This document shows positions 33,442 through 43,900 of a stretch of DNA of 64,000 nucleotides, piece by piece; positions within the stretch are counted from its first letter, which is position 1; the number at the start of each line of letters is the position of its first letter. Source of the stretch: Clostridia bacterium (lineage in GTDB: Bacteria; Bacillota; Clostridia; UBA1381); assembly GCA_017935675.1 (NCBI GenBank), contig JAGBHE010000036.1:29990-93989 (forward strand), given 5' to 3'. Under the pieces are notes generated by a model. It worked only from the letters and a program-made list of their open reading frames with translations, was not told the DNA's origin and searched no databases. The position numbers and the translations under genes were made by a program.

Positions 33442-35130
33442 ATGTATAATTTTGGAAGAAACAATTTCAGTGCGCGGGGTTCTTATTTGTCAATAGATAA
33501 CTGCGAAAACGGATTTCGTTTGAGTACAATACGCGGATGGAAAGGCGGAGTATATGAGATTTTCAGAGTAGTATATGACAAAATGCCTGATATATCCTTT
33601 ACCCCGTGGGAGATGAGCGTATCGGAGGGGACAAATGTTCAGAACTTTTGCTTTTTTGGGTCTGACGGTCTTTATTTCAAGGGAAAGGGCAGCGGAATAA
33701 CTCTTGAGTATTGTGAATACCCCGATACATACATAGCAAATTATGTAATAAAGGAAAACGGTAGTGTAAATTTGTGCGATTACAAAAATGACTGTTTTGA
33801 GTGGCTGACTCCGAAAAAGGGGAGTATTGAAATAGAGGCGCCGCGAAAAAAAGGTGAGGTCAAGTGCGACTATATAAAGCTTCATATAATCCCGGACGAT
33901 AACGGAGAGTTTGAGGCTGCGCTTGAACAATTCTTTTCTCCGTCATCGGTTTTAAGATGTTATGATTATTCCTATGACGACTGCGTTAATATCCAAAAGA
34001 AAGACTATACCGAATGGGAAAAGAAGTTTGATACAGATAATGAATATCAAAAAGAATGCGCATATGTTATATGGAGCAACATAGTGAATAAAGGCGGAAA
34101 TTTCACATATGATTCCGTAATTATGAGCAAGGCAGGCATGTCTGCCGTGTGGACCTGGGATAACTGCATAAATGCTCTTGGTATCGCCGATAAGGATTTT
34201 GAGCTTGCAATGGGTCAGTTTCTGATGCCGTATGATAATATGGATGAGTTTGGGTGCCTGCCTGACAGTATATGTGATTCTGTTATGAGCAGAGCATATG
34301 TCAAGCCTCCCATTCAGGGCTGGATATATAAGCATATGATTGAACGTGATAAGAGATTTGCAAGACGTGAGAATCTTGCAAGGGTTTATTCCGTTATGAA
34401 AAAAAATACGGATTGGTGGCTTAATTTCAGGGGTGAAACTCCGTTTTACACACATGGTAACGATTCGGGAGCAGACAACGCAACATGCTTTGATAAAAGC
34501 GAAAGAATAGAAACCTCTGAGCTTTTGGCATTTTTGTCAATTCAATGTGACTTCCTTTCGGAAACCGCCCGGATACTTGGTATGCATACAGATAAACGCG
34601 TATATAAAATGCTTGCTGATGAGCTTGCTCAAAAGGCAATTGACGGCTATTGGGACGGCAGGATATTTGTGAGAGACGCAGTGACAAAAGAGCCGTATTA
34701 CAGTGATAGTCTTATGCCTTTGAGAATGATTGTTTTAAAGGATAAATTGCCTGTTGAAATCAGGGATTACATAATTGAAAAAATAAAAGACCATCATTTG
34801 TCTGTGAATGGAATAGCCTCCGAGGCGTATGACAGCCCGCTGTTTGAGAAAAACGGATACTGGAGGGGCGCTGTCTGGGCACCCGATCAGGTGATAATTA
34901 TAACAGCTTTAAGGGAAATGGGTTATACGCAATTGGCTGATGAAGCTGCCGGGAGATATAAACATGCGCTTGAGGTTATCGGATTTAATGAGAACATAAG
35001 CGCTGTTTCAATGGAAGCCCTTCGCTGCAAGAGCTATACATGGACAGCAAGTGCATATTTGTACTTAGGTGATTGCAGAATGCAACCGCAATGCGGAATG
35101 CAATTGCAATGCGGAATGCGGAATGCGTAA
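33442..35130 (+). CDS. GH63-like six-hairpin glycosidase
   Basis: An N-terminal beta domain (about residues 1-190) precedes a six-hairpin barrel. The barrel signatures are AVWTWDNCINALGI, the loop HGNDSGADNATCF and YWRGAVWAPDQVII, corresponding to the WDN and WRGxxW motifs of GH63-type enzymes (alpha-glucosidase, mannosylglycerate hydrolase-like). There is no signal peptide, so it is cytosolic. The ribosome site is an unusual GGGGG 9 nt before the ATG. The last 17 or so residues (RMQPQCGMQLQCGMRNA) are encoded by a GAATGC-type simple repeat rather than by barrel sequence, so the C terminus looks extended. The downstream GH120 gene follows by 22 bp. The substrate is probably an alpha-linked oligosaccharide. 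Confidence 0.75.
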   Translation: MYNFGRNNFSARGSYLSIDNCENGFRLSTIRGWKGGVYEIFRVVYDKMPDISFTPWEMSVSEGTNVQNFCFFGSDGLYFKGKGSGITLEYCEYPDTYIANYVIKENGSVNLCDYKNDCFEWLTPKKGSIEIEAPRKKGEVKCDYIKLHIIPDDNGEFEAALEQFFSPSSVLRCYDYSYDDCVNIQKKDYTEWEKKFDTDNEYQKECAYVIWSNIVNKGGNFTYDSVIMSKAGMSAVWTWDNCINALGIADKDFELAMGQFLMPYDNMDEFGCLPDSICDSVMSRAYVKPPIQGWIYKHMIERDKRFARRENLARVYSVMKKNTDWWLNFRGETPFYTHGNDSGADNATCFDKSERIETSELLAFLSIQCDFLSETARILGMHTDKRVYKMLADELAQKAIDGYWDGRIFVRDAVTKEPYYSDSLMPLRMIVLKDKLPVEIRDYIIEKIKDHHLSVNGIASEAYDSPLFEKNGYWRGAVWAPDQVIIITALREMGYTQLADEAAGRYKHALEVIGFNENISAVSMEALRCKSYTWTASAYLYLGDCRMQPQCGMQLQCGMRNA

Positions 35131-35138
35131 TTCGGAAT
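35073..35138 (+). repeat. Degenerate GAATGC short tandem array across a stop codon
   Basis: The unit GCAATGCGGAATGC occurs twice (35088-35101 and 35106-35119) among GAATGC, GGAATGC and GGAATT variants. The array supplies the last codons and the stop of the GH63-like gene and ends next to the AGGAGG of the GH120 gene. Confidence 0.75.
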
Positions 35139-35152
35139 TGAGGAGGTTTAAT

Positions 35153-37021
35153 ATGGGTAGAATATATCATGTTTCAAAGCAAGGGAATGATAAGAATGCA
35201 GGGACGCAGGAAATGCCTTTCTTTACGATTTCAAGGGCTGCAGGGATTGCTGAAGCCGGTGATACGGTAATAGTCCATGAGGGAATTTACCGCGAAAGCG
35301 TCAGCCCTGCGAACAGCGGCAAAAATCAGAGCCGGAGAATAGTATTTTGCGCGGCTGAAAATGAAAAGGCTGTAATAAAGGGGTCGGAGGTTATAACCGG
35401 CTGGAGGAATATGGACGGAATAAGCGTTGCCGAAATTCCCAAGAGCCTGTTCGGCGATTATAATCCGTTTGCTCAGCTGCTTGACGGCGACTGGCTTGTA
35501 GAGCCGATAGATCCTCTTCTTCATACGGGTATGGTCTATATAGACGGACGGGCTATGAAGGAGGTCTGTGGGAAAAATGAGGTGGTTAAAACCGAAATGT
35601 CTTTCTATGCCGAGGTTTTTGATGAAAAAACAGTGGTGTACGCAAACTTTGCGGGGGCTGATCCCGACAAATCCGAAATTGAGGTAAATGTAAGAAAAAC
35701 GTGCTTTTTCCCTGAAATAACGGGAATAAACTATATAACTGTAAGAGGCTTTGAAATGGCACAGGCAGCCACGGTGTGGTCGCCTCCGACGGCGCAGCAG
35801 TTCGGTATGCTTGGCGTAAACTGGAGCAAGGGCTGGATAATTGAAGATAATATACTTCACGATTCGCGGTGCAGCGCAATATGCGTCGGCAAGGAAATCT
35901 CAACAGGTCATAATCTCTACAGCAGATATCACACAAAGCCCGGTTACCAGTTCCAGCTTGAAACAGCATTTTCGGCAGTACATAACGGCTGGGATAAGGA
36001 AACAATAGGCTCTCATATTATACGCAATAACATAATTTATGACTGCGGTCAGAACGGCATAGTCGGAAATTTAGGCGGCGCATTCAGTGAAATCTATTCA
36101 AACCACATATATAATATAGGGAACAAGCATGAATTTTTCGGCTGGGAAATCGCGGGCATAAAGCTGCATGCGGCAATTGATACAGTTATTCGAGACAATG
36201 TAATACATGATTGCTGGCTCGGCACATGGCTTGACTGGCAGGCACAGGGAACAAGAGTTACATCAAATTTGTATTACGGCAATGAAAAGGATTTGTTTAT
36301 TGAGGTTACACACGGTCCGCACCTTATTGATAACAATATTTTTGCATCTGCCGTCAGTCTTCAGAATGCGGCGCAGGGCGGAGCATATATAAATAACATA
36401 TTTATGGGAGAAATTATTTACTATGAGGTACGTGACCGCTCAACACCGTATCATCTGAATCATTCAACGGAGCTTATGGGAACAGCTGTTGTATACGGAG
36501 CCGATGACAGATTTTATCAGAATATTTTTGTCGGAAATCCCGGAAACAACGATGAGTTCATGTATTACGGAACCAATTATTATAACGGCTGCCCAGTATC
36601 TATGGAGGAATATATTGATAGAGTCCGGGCAAACGGACGTGGCGATATTGAGGTTTATTATAACGTCAGGCAGCCGGCATATATTGAGAAAAATATTTAT
36701 ATCAACTGTGCAAAGCCTTTTGACGGAGAGAAGGAAAATATAGTGTCGGAGACTGTAAACAGCAATGCAGTTATAACGGAGGGCAGCGATATATATCTTG
36801 AAATAAATATACCTCATGACATTGAAAAAATCGACACACAAATTATGAGCACGGAAAATATACCCACGCCGCGAATTTCCGAGCATCCTTTTGAAAATCC
36901 TGACGGAACGCTGCTTTTCCTGGACAGGGATTTCTTCGGAAGGGACAGAAGAATCAGAAATGGGATTGGTCCGGTTTCTGATATAAGGGCAGGGTACAAT
37001 AAGATAAAGCTGAACAAATAA
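35153..37021 (+). CDS. GH120 beta-xylosidase
   Basis: The right-handed parallel beta-helix protein begins with YHVSKQGNDKNAGT and continues with VIVHEGIYRE, LFGDYNPF, NYITVRGFEMAQAAT and NWSKGWIIEDNI. These match my memory of the GH120 xylosidase of Thermoanaerobacterium (XylC) nearly phrase by phrase. The candidate nucleophile D361 (LDWQAQGTR) and acid/base E384 (LFIEVTHGP) are 23 residues apart, the same spacing as D382 and E405 recalled for that enzyme. The true start is the ATG at 35153 with AGGAGG 6 nt upstream; the longer frame from 35069 only translates the GAATGC array. It has 622 residues, no signal peptide and a cytosolic location, and would release xylose from imported xylo-oligosaccharides. 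Confidence 0.92.
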   Translation: MGRIYHVSKQGNDKNAGTQEMPFFTISRAAGIAEAGDTVIVHEGIYRESVSPANSGKNQSRRIVFCAAENEKAVIKGSEVITGWRNMDGISVAEIPKSLFGDYNPFAQLLDGDWLVEPIDPLLHTGMVYIDGRAMKEVCGKNEVVKTEMSFYAEVFDEKTVVYANFAGADPDKSEIEVNVRKTCFFPEITGINYITVRGFEMAQAATVWSPPTAQQFGMLGVNWSKGWIIEDNILHDSRCSAICVGKEISTGHNLYSRYHTKPGYQFQLETAFSAVHNGWDKETIGSHIIRNNIIYDCGQNGIVGNLGGAFSEIYSNHIYNIGNKHEFFGWEIAGIKLHAAIDTVIRDNVIHDCWLGTWLDWQAQGTRVTSNLYYGNEKDLFIEVTHGPHLIDNNIFASAVSLQNAAQGGAYINNIFMGEIIYYEVRDRSTPYHLNHSTELMGTAVVYGADDRFYQNIFVGNPGNNDEFMYYGTNYYNGCPVSMEEYIDRVRANGRGDIEVYYNVRQPAYIEKNIYINCAKPFDGEKENIVSETVNSNAVITEGSDIYLEINIPHDIEKIDTQIMSTENIPTPRISEHPFENPDGTLLFLDRDFFGRDRRIRNGIGPVSDIRAGYNKIKLNK

Positions 37022-37038
37022 TGCAGCGTGTATTTGCA

Positions 37039-37102
37039 GTATGATTTTTACTCCAAATTGTATGATTATTGCGTTGATGTCTTTATAGAGAAAAGGTATA
37101 AT
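37039..37102 (+). promoter_or_regulatory. Putative activator operator C and promoter of the transporter operon
   Basis: Half-sites GTATGATTTTTACT (37039) and GTATGATTATT (37060) repeat with a 21-bp period. A -35 TTGATG (37074-37079) and a -10 TATAAT (37097-37102) follow with 17-bp spacing, the -10 lying 37 bp after the second half-site start. The site is directly upstream of the first permease gene and probably drives the long operon to 59.3 kb. Confidence 0.85.
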
Positions 37103-37136
37103 TATATTACAATTAAGATAAGGAGAGAGGATTTCC

Positions 37137-38063
37137 GTGGAAGCTGAAAAGAAGAAAGAAACATTAACACAGGCAATAAAAAAAGATTCCAGTTATTATC
37201 TTATGATATTGCCGGCTTTGATATTCACACTGATTTTTTGTTACATACCTATGCTTGGAATAGCAATGTCATTTAAGGATTATGATTTTGTTAAGGGCTT
37301 TTGGAACAGTGAATGGGTGGGTATGAAGCATTTTATTGAAATATTTCATATTCCTATGCTTCAAAAAGCTGTTTTAAATACGGTTTATCTTAATTTGCTG
37401 TCACTTGTAATTTGTTTTACGCTGCCGATAGTATTTGCGCTTTTGATAAACGAAGTAAAAAACGGTATTTACAAGAAGACACTGCAGACGGTCAGTTACC
37501 TTCCGCACTTTCTGTCATGGATATCGGTTGTTGCCATGGCATACTCAATTTATGCGATTGACGGACCGATAAATCATTTAAGAGCAGTACTGTTCGGAAT
37601 ACCGTGGGAAGAAAGAACAATGTATATGTCACTGCAATCGTTCTTTGTACCTAATTATATATTCCTAAGCGCCTGGAAGGAAATGGGATGGGACTCAATT
37701 ATTTATATTGCCGCCATAAGCGGTATCGACCAGCAGCTTTATGAAGCGGCACGGATAGACGGCGCATCTAAGCTGAAGCAGGCTTGGTACATTACGCTGC
37801 CGGGCATTGCACCGACAATTGTGATTCTGCTCATCCTTAAATTCGGTTCAATGTTTGCCTCGAATTTCGAGCTTGTTTACGGTATGCAAAATGCATATGT
37901 GGAATATGACGTTATATCAACGCTTGTGTATAAGAACGGTATCAGAGACGGTCAGTATTCGCTGGCTACCGCAATTAATTTGTTCCAAAGTCTTATTTCA
38001 TTAGCTCTTATATTTATTGCAAATAAGATTTCGGACAAAGTTAACAATGTTTCATTATGGTAA
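37137..38063 (+). CDS. CUT1 sugar ABC transporter permease, LplB-like
   Basis: A permease with six predicted membrane helices; the first is YLMILPALIFTLIFCYIPMLGIAMSF. The EAA loop is YEAARIDGASKLKQAWYITLPGI, the contact site for the ATPase. This identifies the MalF-like subunit of the LplABC/YtcP type, often used for complex oligosaccharides in Firmicutes. Translation starts at GTG 37137, with AGGAGAGAGG upstream. The stop is 15 bp before the second permease. No ATP-binding subunit is encoded nearby, as is usual for this type, which relies on a shared MsmX-like ATPase elsewhere. Confidence 0.95.
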   Translation: MEAEKKKETLTQAIKKDSSYYLMILPALIFTLIFCYIPMLGIAMSFKDYDFVKGFWNSEWVGMKHFIEIFHIPMLQKAVLNTVYLNLLSLVICFTLPIVFALLINEVKNGIYKKTLQTVSYLPHFLSWISVVAMAYSIYAIDGPINHLRAVLFGIPWEERTMYMSLQSFFVPNYIFLSAWKEMGWDSIIYIAAISGIDQQLYEAARIDGASKLKQAWYITLPGIAPTIVILLILKFGSMFASNFELVYGMQNAYVEYDVISTLVYKNGIRDGQYSLATAINLFQSLISLALIFIANKISDKVNNVSLW

Positions 38064-38078
38064 AAGGAGGGGAGCAAT

Positions 38079-38987
38079 TTGAATGAATTTAAAATGGAAA
38101 GCAAGCAGTATAAAGTGTTCTATGTTTTTAACATTATATTGCTTACGGCAATAGGAATTGTGTTTCTTTTTCCATACCTTAATATTATGGCTAAGGCTTT
38201 TAATGAAAGCGCGGATACCGCATTGGGCGGAATAACAATATATCCGAGAAAATTTACGCTTGAAAATATAAGAGTTGTATTGATTGACCCATCGATTATC
38301 AGGGCGTTTGTGATTTCGGTATTAAGGGTTTTGATAGGAACCGTTATTGCGGTAATGATTCAGTTTCTCGCTGCATACGGGCTTGTTAAAAAGGGCTTGA
38401 GAGGCAAAAAAGGAATAATAATGTTTTTGATGATTCCCATGTTTATTTCAGGTGGAATTGTTCCGAACTATATCCTTTATTCAAAGATCGGAATGCTGAA
38501 TAATTTTATGGTATATATACTGCCGACAGCATTCAGCTTTTATAATATGGTTGTTATCAGGACATATCTTACCACAATACCCGAGTCATTAAAGGAAGCG
38601 GGAAGAATCGACGGAGCAGGTGAGCTTCGTATCATGTGGGAAATAGTTGTACCGCTGAGCCTGCCGATTATTGCAACGATTGCTTTGTGGACATCGGTCG
38701 GTTATTGGAATGACTGGACAACAACCTTATATTACATAACAAATAAAAAATGGTATTCTTTGCAGTACTTGCTTTACAGCGTTATACAGGAAAGCGAAAG
38801 AATACAGTCTCTTATGAGAGACGCCATAGAGAGCGGACGTGATGTTACAAAAATCAGGGTTCAGACGTCTCCGGAATCACTGCGTGCGGCGCAGGTGGTT
38901 GTGACAACGCTGCCGATATTGGTAGCATATCCGTTCCTGCAGAAGTATTTTATAAAAGGTATAATGATAGGCTCAGTAAAGGAATAA
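38079..38987 (+). CDS. CUT1 sugar ABC transporter permease, YtcP-like
   Basis: The MalG-like partner permease has an N-terminal helix (FNIILLTAIGIVFLFPYLNIM) and the EAA loop KEAGRIDGAGELRIMWEIVVPLSLP. The C-terminal insertion (VIQESERIQSLMRDAIESG...RVQTSPESLRAAQ) is typical of YtcP homologs. The start is TTG at 38079, supported by a strong AGGAGG 8 nt upstream; no in-frame ATG is near. At 302 residues it is full length. It forms the transmembrane channel with the preceding permease and is followed 59 bp later by the binding-protein gene. Confidence 0.95.
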   Translation: MNEFKMESKQYKVFYVFNIILLTAIGIVFLFPYLNIMAKAFNESADTALGGITIYPRKFTLENIRVVLIDPSIIRAFVISVLRVLIGTVIAVMIQFLAAYGLVKKGLRGKKGIIMFLMIPMFISGGIVPNYILYSKIGMLNNFMVYILPTAFSFYNMVVIRTYLTTIPESLKEAGRIDGAGELRIMWEIVVPLSLPIIATIALWTSVGYWNDWTTTLYYITNKKWYSLQYLLYSVIQESERIQSLMRDAIESGRDVTKIRVQTSPESLRAAQVVVTTLPILVAYPFLQKYFIKGIMIGSVKE

Positions 38988-39046
38988 AGATTATTAATGG
39001 TATACGGCTTTGCTGTGACGTGTATTAAAGGAAAGGAAGGAATAAT

Positions 39047-40927
39047 ATGAAAACAAAAAAAATTATAAGTCTGATTATGGCTTTGTCAATGGCTGCAGCG
39101 CTTGTGTGCAGCTGCGGAAAGGTGGAAGAAGCCGATTACTCGGTTGAGGAAGAGTATCCGTGGGCTGATCCGTCGCTGAGTGATACATCGGATATTCCTG
39201 ATTGGAAGGGCTCTAAGATTACAGTAAACTATTGGCAGGCGCACGGGACAGGTCAGGTGGCGCATCCGAAGGCAGATAATGATGTGCTGACACCTGAGGT
39301 TGAACGTGTAACAGGTATAGTATTTGACTCTGACAGCAATATTGATAATGCAGGTCAGACCTTCGACACGAAGCTCGGTATGCTTCTCGCGTCAAAGGAT
39401 TTTCCTTCATTGGCGACAAATATACCAAACCTTGGAAAGCTTGTTGAAGCGGATGTTATTTATGATTTAACAGAGCTGCTTCCAAAATATGCACCAAACC
39501 TTATGAAAAAGTATCCTGAATGGGTGTTTGAAAGCACGAGGGTTAACGCCGGTCAAAAGGGAAAAATCTATGCGGTTCCTACGGGTGTCGGTGATTCCTT
39601 TATCGCGGAGGATGAAAAGGTTGATTCTAAAAAGATAAGCTGTTTTGTCTCTCCTACATCTGAATATAACTATGTATGGGTAAGAGATGATATTTTAAGA
39701 AAGCTTTATCCGTCGGCGCATACAAGAGATGAGCTGGAAAATATTTATCTTGAGCGCGGCGAATTTACCGATGAAGAAATTTTTGATGTACCGATTAACT
39801 CAAAAGAAGATTTTATTAAAATGCTTAAGGATATAAAAGCACTTAATATTACAGAAAACGGTAAGCCTGTATATGCTACATATGCCAACAACGGCAGCGA
39901 TAACTGGAGCTTAATGCAGGGGCTGTGGGAAAAGCTTGAAGGAAGAATGGGCGCATTCAACCATATGTTTACATACTGGGACAGGAAGGCTGATGAAGTA
40001 AGATTTGCACTTGATCAGGATTTCTTCAAGGCGGATCTTCAGGAATGGAATCAGCTTGTAAGAGATGATGTTGTATCAAAGGAATCTCTGATAGATCAGC
40101 AGGACGTATTTAAGCAGAAGATGAATAACGGTCAGTATGCGGTTTTGTACGGTATGGAAACACCTGATGAAGTAGCATTAAAGGAAGCGGGTAAGGATTA
40201 CAGATACAGAAAGGTTTACCTGCATATTGAACCCGATTATGAAAGATTCACTCCGCTTGCAGATGCACAATGCGGTATGCAGGGTATTGTAATTTTCAAA
40301 AATGCAGTTAAAGAAAATCAGCTCCCTCAGATTCTCAGATGGATTGATTATATGGTTTCTGATGTGGGCGAAAAGATGTTCTCATGGGGACCGAGATCAG
40401 CCGGCTTGTTTGAAGAAAAAGACGGCGTGAGAAGGTTTGTTGATAAGGATGTTGAAAGATATGTGGTTTACGGTGAAGATAATTCGGTAGGTCAGAGCTA
40501 TAATCTCTTTAACGGTACTGCCGGAGAAGCACCAAACGGCAATATCATGCTTATGACATACAAGTGGGGTAATCAGGGTATATTCCATCCGGCATATATG
40601 TATGAAAAGGAAAGGGATAAGGCTGACACAAACTTATATTATAATGCGGGATTTTTACATCCGCTCAAGGTTGTCAAGAGTAATATCCCTGCAATATGGA
40701 CATATGCCGAAAAGCTTGATTCTGTTAAAAAAGCATGGGATGCAAGACCGTCGATTGAAAATGCATTGCTGAAGATTCTTGCTTCAAGCGACGATGCTGA
40801 TTTTGACAGTAACTATAATGATCTTTTATCAATCATGAAGCAATATGGCTGGGATGAAGCGTGTCTGAAGGAATTAAATGAAAGGTTCCTTGAGGATAAT
40901 AAAGAATATATGAATGATATCAAATAA
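39047..40927 (+). CDS. Extracellular sugar-binding lipoprotein, LplA-like
   Basis: A lipoprotein signal peptide ends at Cys in ALVCSCGK, so the protein is tethered to the outer face of the membrane. The 626 residues match large solute-binding proteins of the LplA/DUF3502-like CUT1 group, with features such as GKIYAVPTGVGD, YNYVWVRDDILRKLYP and an LRWIDYMVSDVGEKMFSWGP region. It delivers oligosaccharides to the two permeases encoded just before it. The next gene begins 13 bp after its stop, with the ribosome site GGGAG overlapping the stop region, so expression of transporter and surface proteins is linked. Confidence 0.93.
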   Translation: MKTKKIISLIMALSMAAALVCSCGKVEEADYSVEEEYPWADPSLSDTSDIPDWKGSKITVNYWQAHGTGQVAHPKADNDVLTPEVERVTGIVFDSDSNIDNAGQTFDTKLGMLLASKDFPSLATNIPNLGKLVEADVIYDLTELLPKYAPNLMKKYPEWVFESTRVNAGQKGKIYAVPTGVGDSFIAEDEKVDSKKISCFVSPTSEYNYVWVRDDILRKLYPSAHTRDELENIYLERGEFTDEEIFDVPINSKEDFIKMLKDIKALNITENGKPVYATYANNGSDNWSLMQGLWEKLEGRMGAFNHMFTYWDRKADEVRFALDQDFFKADLQEWNQLVRDDVVSKESLIDQQDVFKQKMNNGQYAVLYGMETPDEVALKEAGKDYRYRKVYLHIEPDYERFTPLADAQCGMQGIVIFKNAVKENQLPQILRWIDYMVSDVGEKMFSWGPRSAGLFEEKDGVRRFVDKDVERYVVYGEDNSVGQSYNLFNGTAGEAPNGNIMLMTYKWGNQGIFHPAYMYEKERDKADTNLYYNAGFLHPLKVVKSNIPAIWTYAEKLDSVKKAWDARPSIENALLKILASSDDADFDSNYNDLLSIMKQYGWDEACLKELNERFLEDNKEYMNDIK

Positions 40928-40940
40928 TGGGAGCAAATTT

Positions 40941-43900
40941 ATGAAAAAGATATTTTCAATTGTTATCGCATTGGTTATGCTTGCGGGTATTGTGACGGTA
41001 CCTGTATATGCATCAACTATTGTAAGCAGTGCATCCTTGGAAAATATAGACGCGGACGGAAGATATAAGAGCATGGCATATAGCAGCGGATATGTATATG
41101 CTATGCATAGCACTGCAGGGCTTAGGGTTATTGATATGTCAGGGAATACACCGGCAGATGTTACACCCGAAAACAGCAATTATAAGGGGACATACGGAAA
41201 TGATGATCCTGTTCACTTGGTTTGCGTTTATGAGGATAAGCTTATTGTAGGTATGAAAAGCGAATCGAATAAGGATGTTGTAAGGATTTTTGATATAGGG
41301 AATAATCCTGCATCACCTGAGTTCCTTGCAGAAATCACCCTCGACGGCGGTATTGTAAAAACAATTGCCGCCGGCGACGGATTTGCCTTTGTGGGCGGAT
41401 ATGCACATCTTACGGTAATTGACCTGTCAACCTTTAAGTATAAGATTTTTAACGACTGGAACCATAAGGACTATAAGATGGTAGAGTATAATAACGGCAT
41501 GCTCTACGGTCTTTTGCAGCAGTGGGGAGACGGCAGAAGCTTTACAAGAATAGATATATATGATATGAACGGTATCGGAGGTGGCTTCCCGAACAACAAT
41601 GTAGGAGCGCAAAAAACAGGGTCTGTTAACCTTCCCGCATATGAGGCGTCGGATATATTGTACTGCAACAACTATGTTTTTGTGTCGGGGTGGACAACCG
41701 ATTGGATGAAGCGCAATATTTATTGCCTTGACGTTTCGTCTCCGTCAACGGTTTCCGAGGATGATTTAATTATTTATCCTGACGGGAGCACATTAACGCG
41801 TGTAAATGATATGATTTTTGAAAACGGCTTGATTTATGCAACAGATATCGATACAAATATTTATGTGTTTGATCCGTCGGACCCTGCGAATTTGCGCGAG
41901 GTTTTCCGTCAGAGCCTGAGCGGAAATCACTACACATGTTGTTGGGCAGACGGAAAATTGGTTGTATCAAATGAAACAAGTCTTGAGTTTTACAGCGTCT
42001 ACATGACGGAGGTCACCATAGACAATGTACATGACGGCGATATAATTACAAGCAGACCCATTGAGGTTTCGGGAACTGCGTTAGGCTCTTCGGAGGTTGA
42101 GGTAAGTATCGGAAATGTTTCAATGAAGGTTCCCGTTGATGCTTCCGGAAAGTATACTGCCGAATTTGATGATGAGTTTATAACAGAAGGAGAAAATGAA
42201 GTTAAAGCTGTAGTAAAGGCGGGTAAGGTATCCGGAGAGGCAAGTGTCGGTGTGACAATTAATATTTCGCCAAAGAAGTATGAAATTGTTTCAGGCAGCA
42301 TTGAAATTACCGATACGGCGGCAAATGCCGGGGTAACAATAAGAAATAATGTGTCGGAGGTTGACAATGCGTGCTTTATTATTGCGGCGTATAAGGATAA
42401 TAAGCTTTTTGATTACAAATACACGACAGGCAAGCTCAAAAGCGGTGAGAATATATTTGAGGACAGCCTGGAACTGGACACGAAGGATATAAGTATAAGA
42501 ACCTTTGTTACGGCTGATATTGATGATATGACAAGATTGCTGTATACGGCGCAAAAGGGCGCAGCCGACGATTTCTCCGTAGCTGCAGAGGCAGCTGCGG
42601 ATGAGAATATTACGGCGGTCTGTGATGTTGATAATGAAAACAAGAAGGTAACCGTAAAGGCGTCGTCCGGACAGGTAAACGGCACAGATGTACTGTTTAT
42701 GGTATATAAGCCCGGCGAAAAGACATTAGATAAATTAGAGTACATTACAGCTGTCCGGGGCGGAGAAAACGGCGCGGGAATAAGCTTTGTGCTGAATAGC
42801 CCCGCACAGGAGAACAGTGATTACAATGTTGATGTTTTTGCAAAGGGCAAGGCTGTATATTTAAGTGCCGGCTCAAGCTTTAGGTACTATGGGGAAAATT
42901 ATATAAGACCTATACTTGAGAGCATAAAGACTGCAGCAAGCGGTCAGAGCGGCAGCGGGACAATCGGAGAAATCCTGACGGTAAACAGCTCAATACTTGC
43001 TATTGACATGGGCGTGGGCAGTGATTATGCAAAGCTTGGCAGCGACTATAAAAACAATGTGCTGGAAAGCATAAGAGGAAAAGACTTTGTTGCAGCAGGC
43101 TCTTTGGGATTAAAGAAGGCGTTCAATGAGGCGGTAGCCGCACAGGCAGCTAAGGAAAAGGAAGATTCTGAACGCCGTAACGCATTGGAGGTTGTAAATG
43201 AAGCATTAAAGAAAACGCCTGAGGATGTAAAAGTTGCTTTGATTGAAAACGGCGGGATATTCGGCTTTGATAAGAACGTATTAAACGCACTTAATAAGCT
43301 TGATAAGGGACTTGATGACTTTGTAAAGGATCTGGACGCGGACTATACAGACGCAAATAAGCTTATAACGGATGTTTCATTGTGGTCCGGACTTGAATAT
43401 GTAAATCAGACTCCGTATACCGAAATGAAAGGGACATTATCTGAGGTTAAGGATATGCTCGGACTTGATTTCGGAACGTACTATCCGTACAGAAGCGACA
43501 GTGACAATGCTTTGGTACACAGAAGAGTGGCAGACGGCGGATATAAGAGTGTGGCTGCACTGCAGAAGAGCTTTAACGATGCCGTGGCGTATGTCAACGA
43601 TTCTAAAAAGACAACGTCGGGCGGCGGAGGCGGCTCTAAAAAGCCGTATTCTTCTCAGGCTAAAAGCGCACAGGCGTCAAGCTTGGTTGTTTCTGCCCCA
43701 AGCTCTGAGGTCGTAGATTTTATCGGATACAGATTCGATGATTTAGGCTCTGCAGCATGGGCGGAAAAGGCAATTAAATATCTTTCCGAAAAGGAAATTG
43801 TAAACGGTAAGGAAAACAATAAGTTCGCGCCTCTTGACAATGTTACGAGGCAGGAATTTGTTAAGCTTGTGGTTGAAGCGTTTAACATTGAAAAGACGGA

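Noticed and set aside
35069..35152. N-terminal extension of the GH120 protein
   Set aside because: It translates the GAATGC array and overlaps the upstream gene; the ATG at 35153 has a perfect AGGAGG site and begins with the family's usual sequence.
35231..35860. 209-codon minus-strand frame inside the GH120 gene
   Set aside because: Antisense to a strongly identified enzyme; no recognisable domain or start site.
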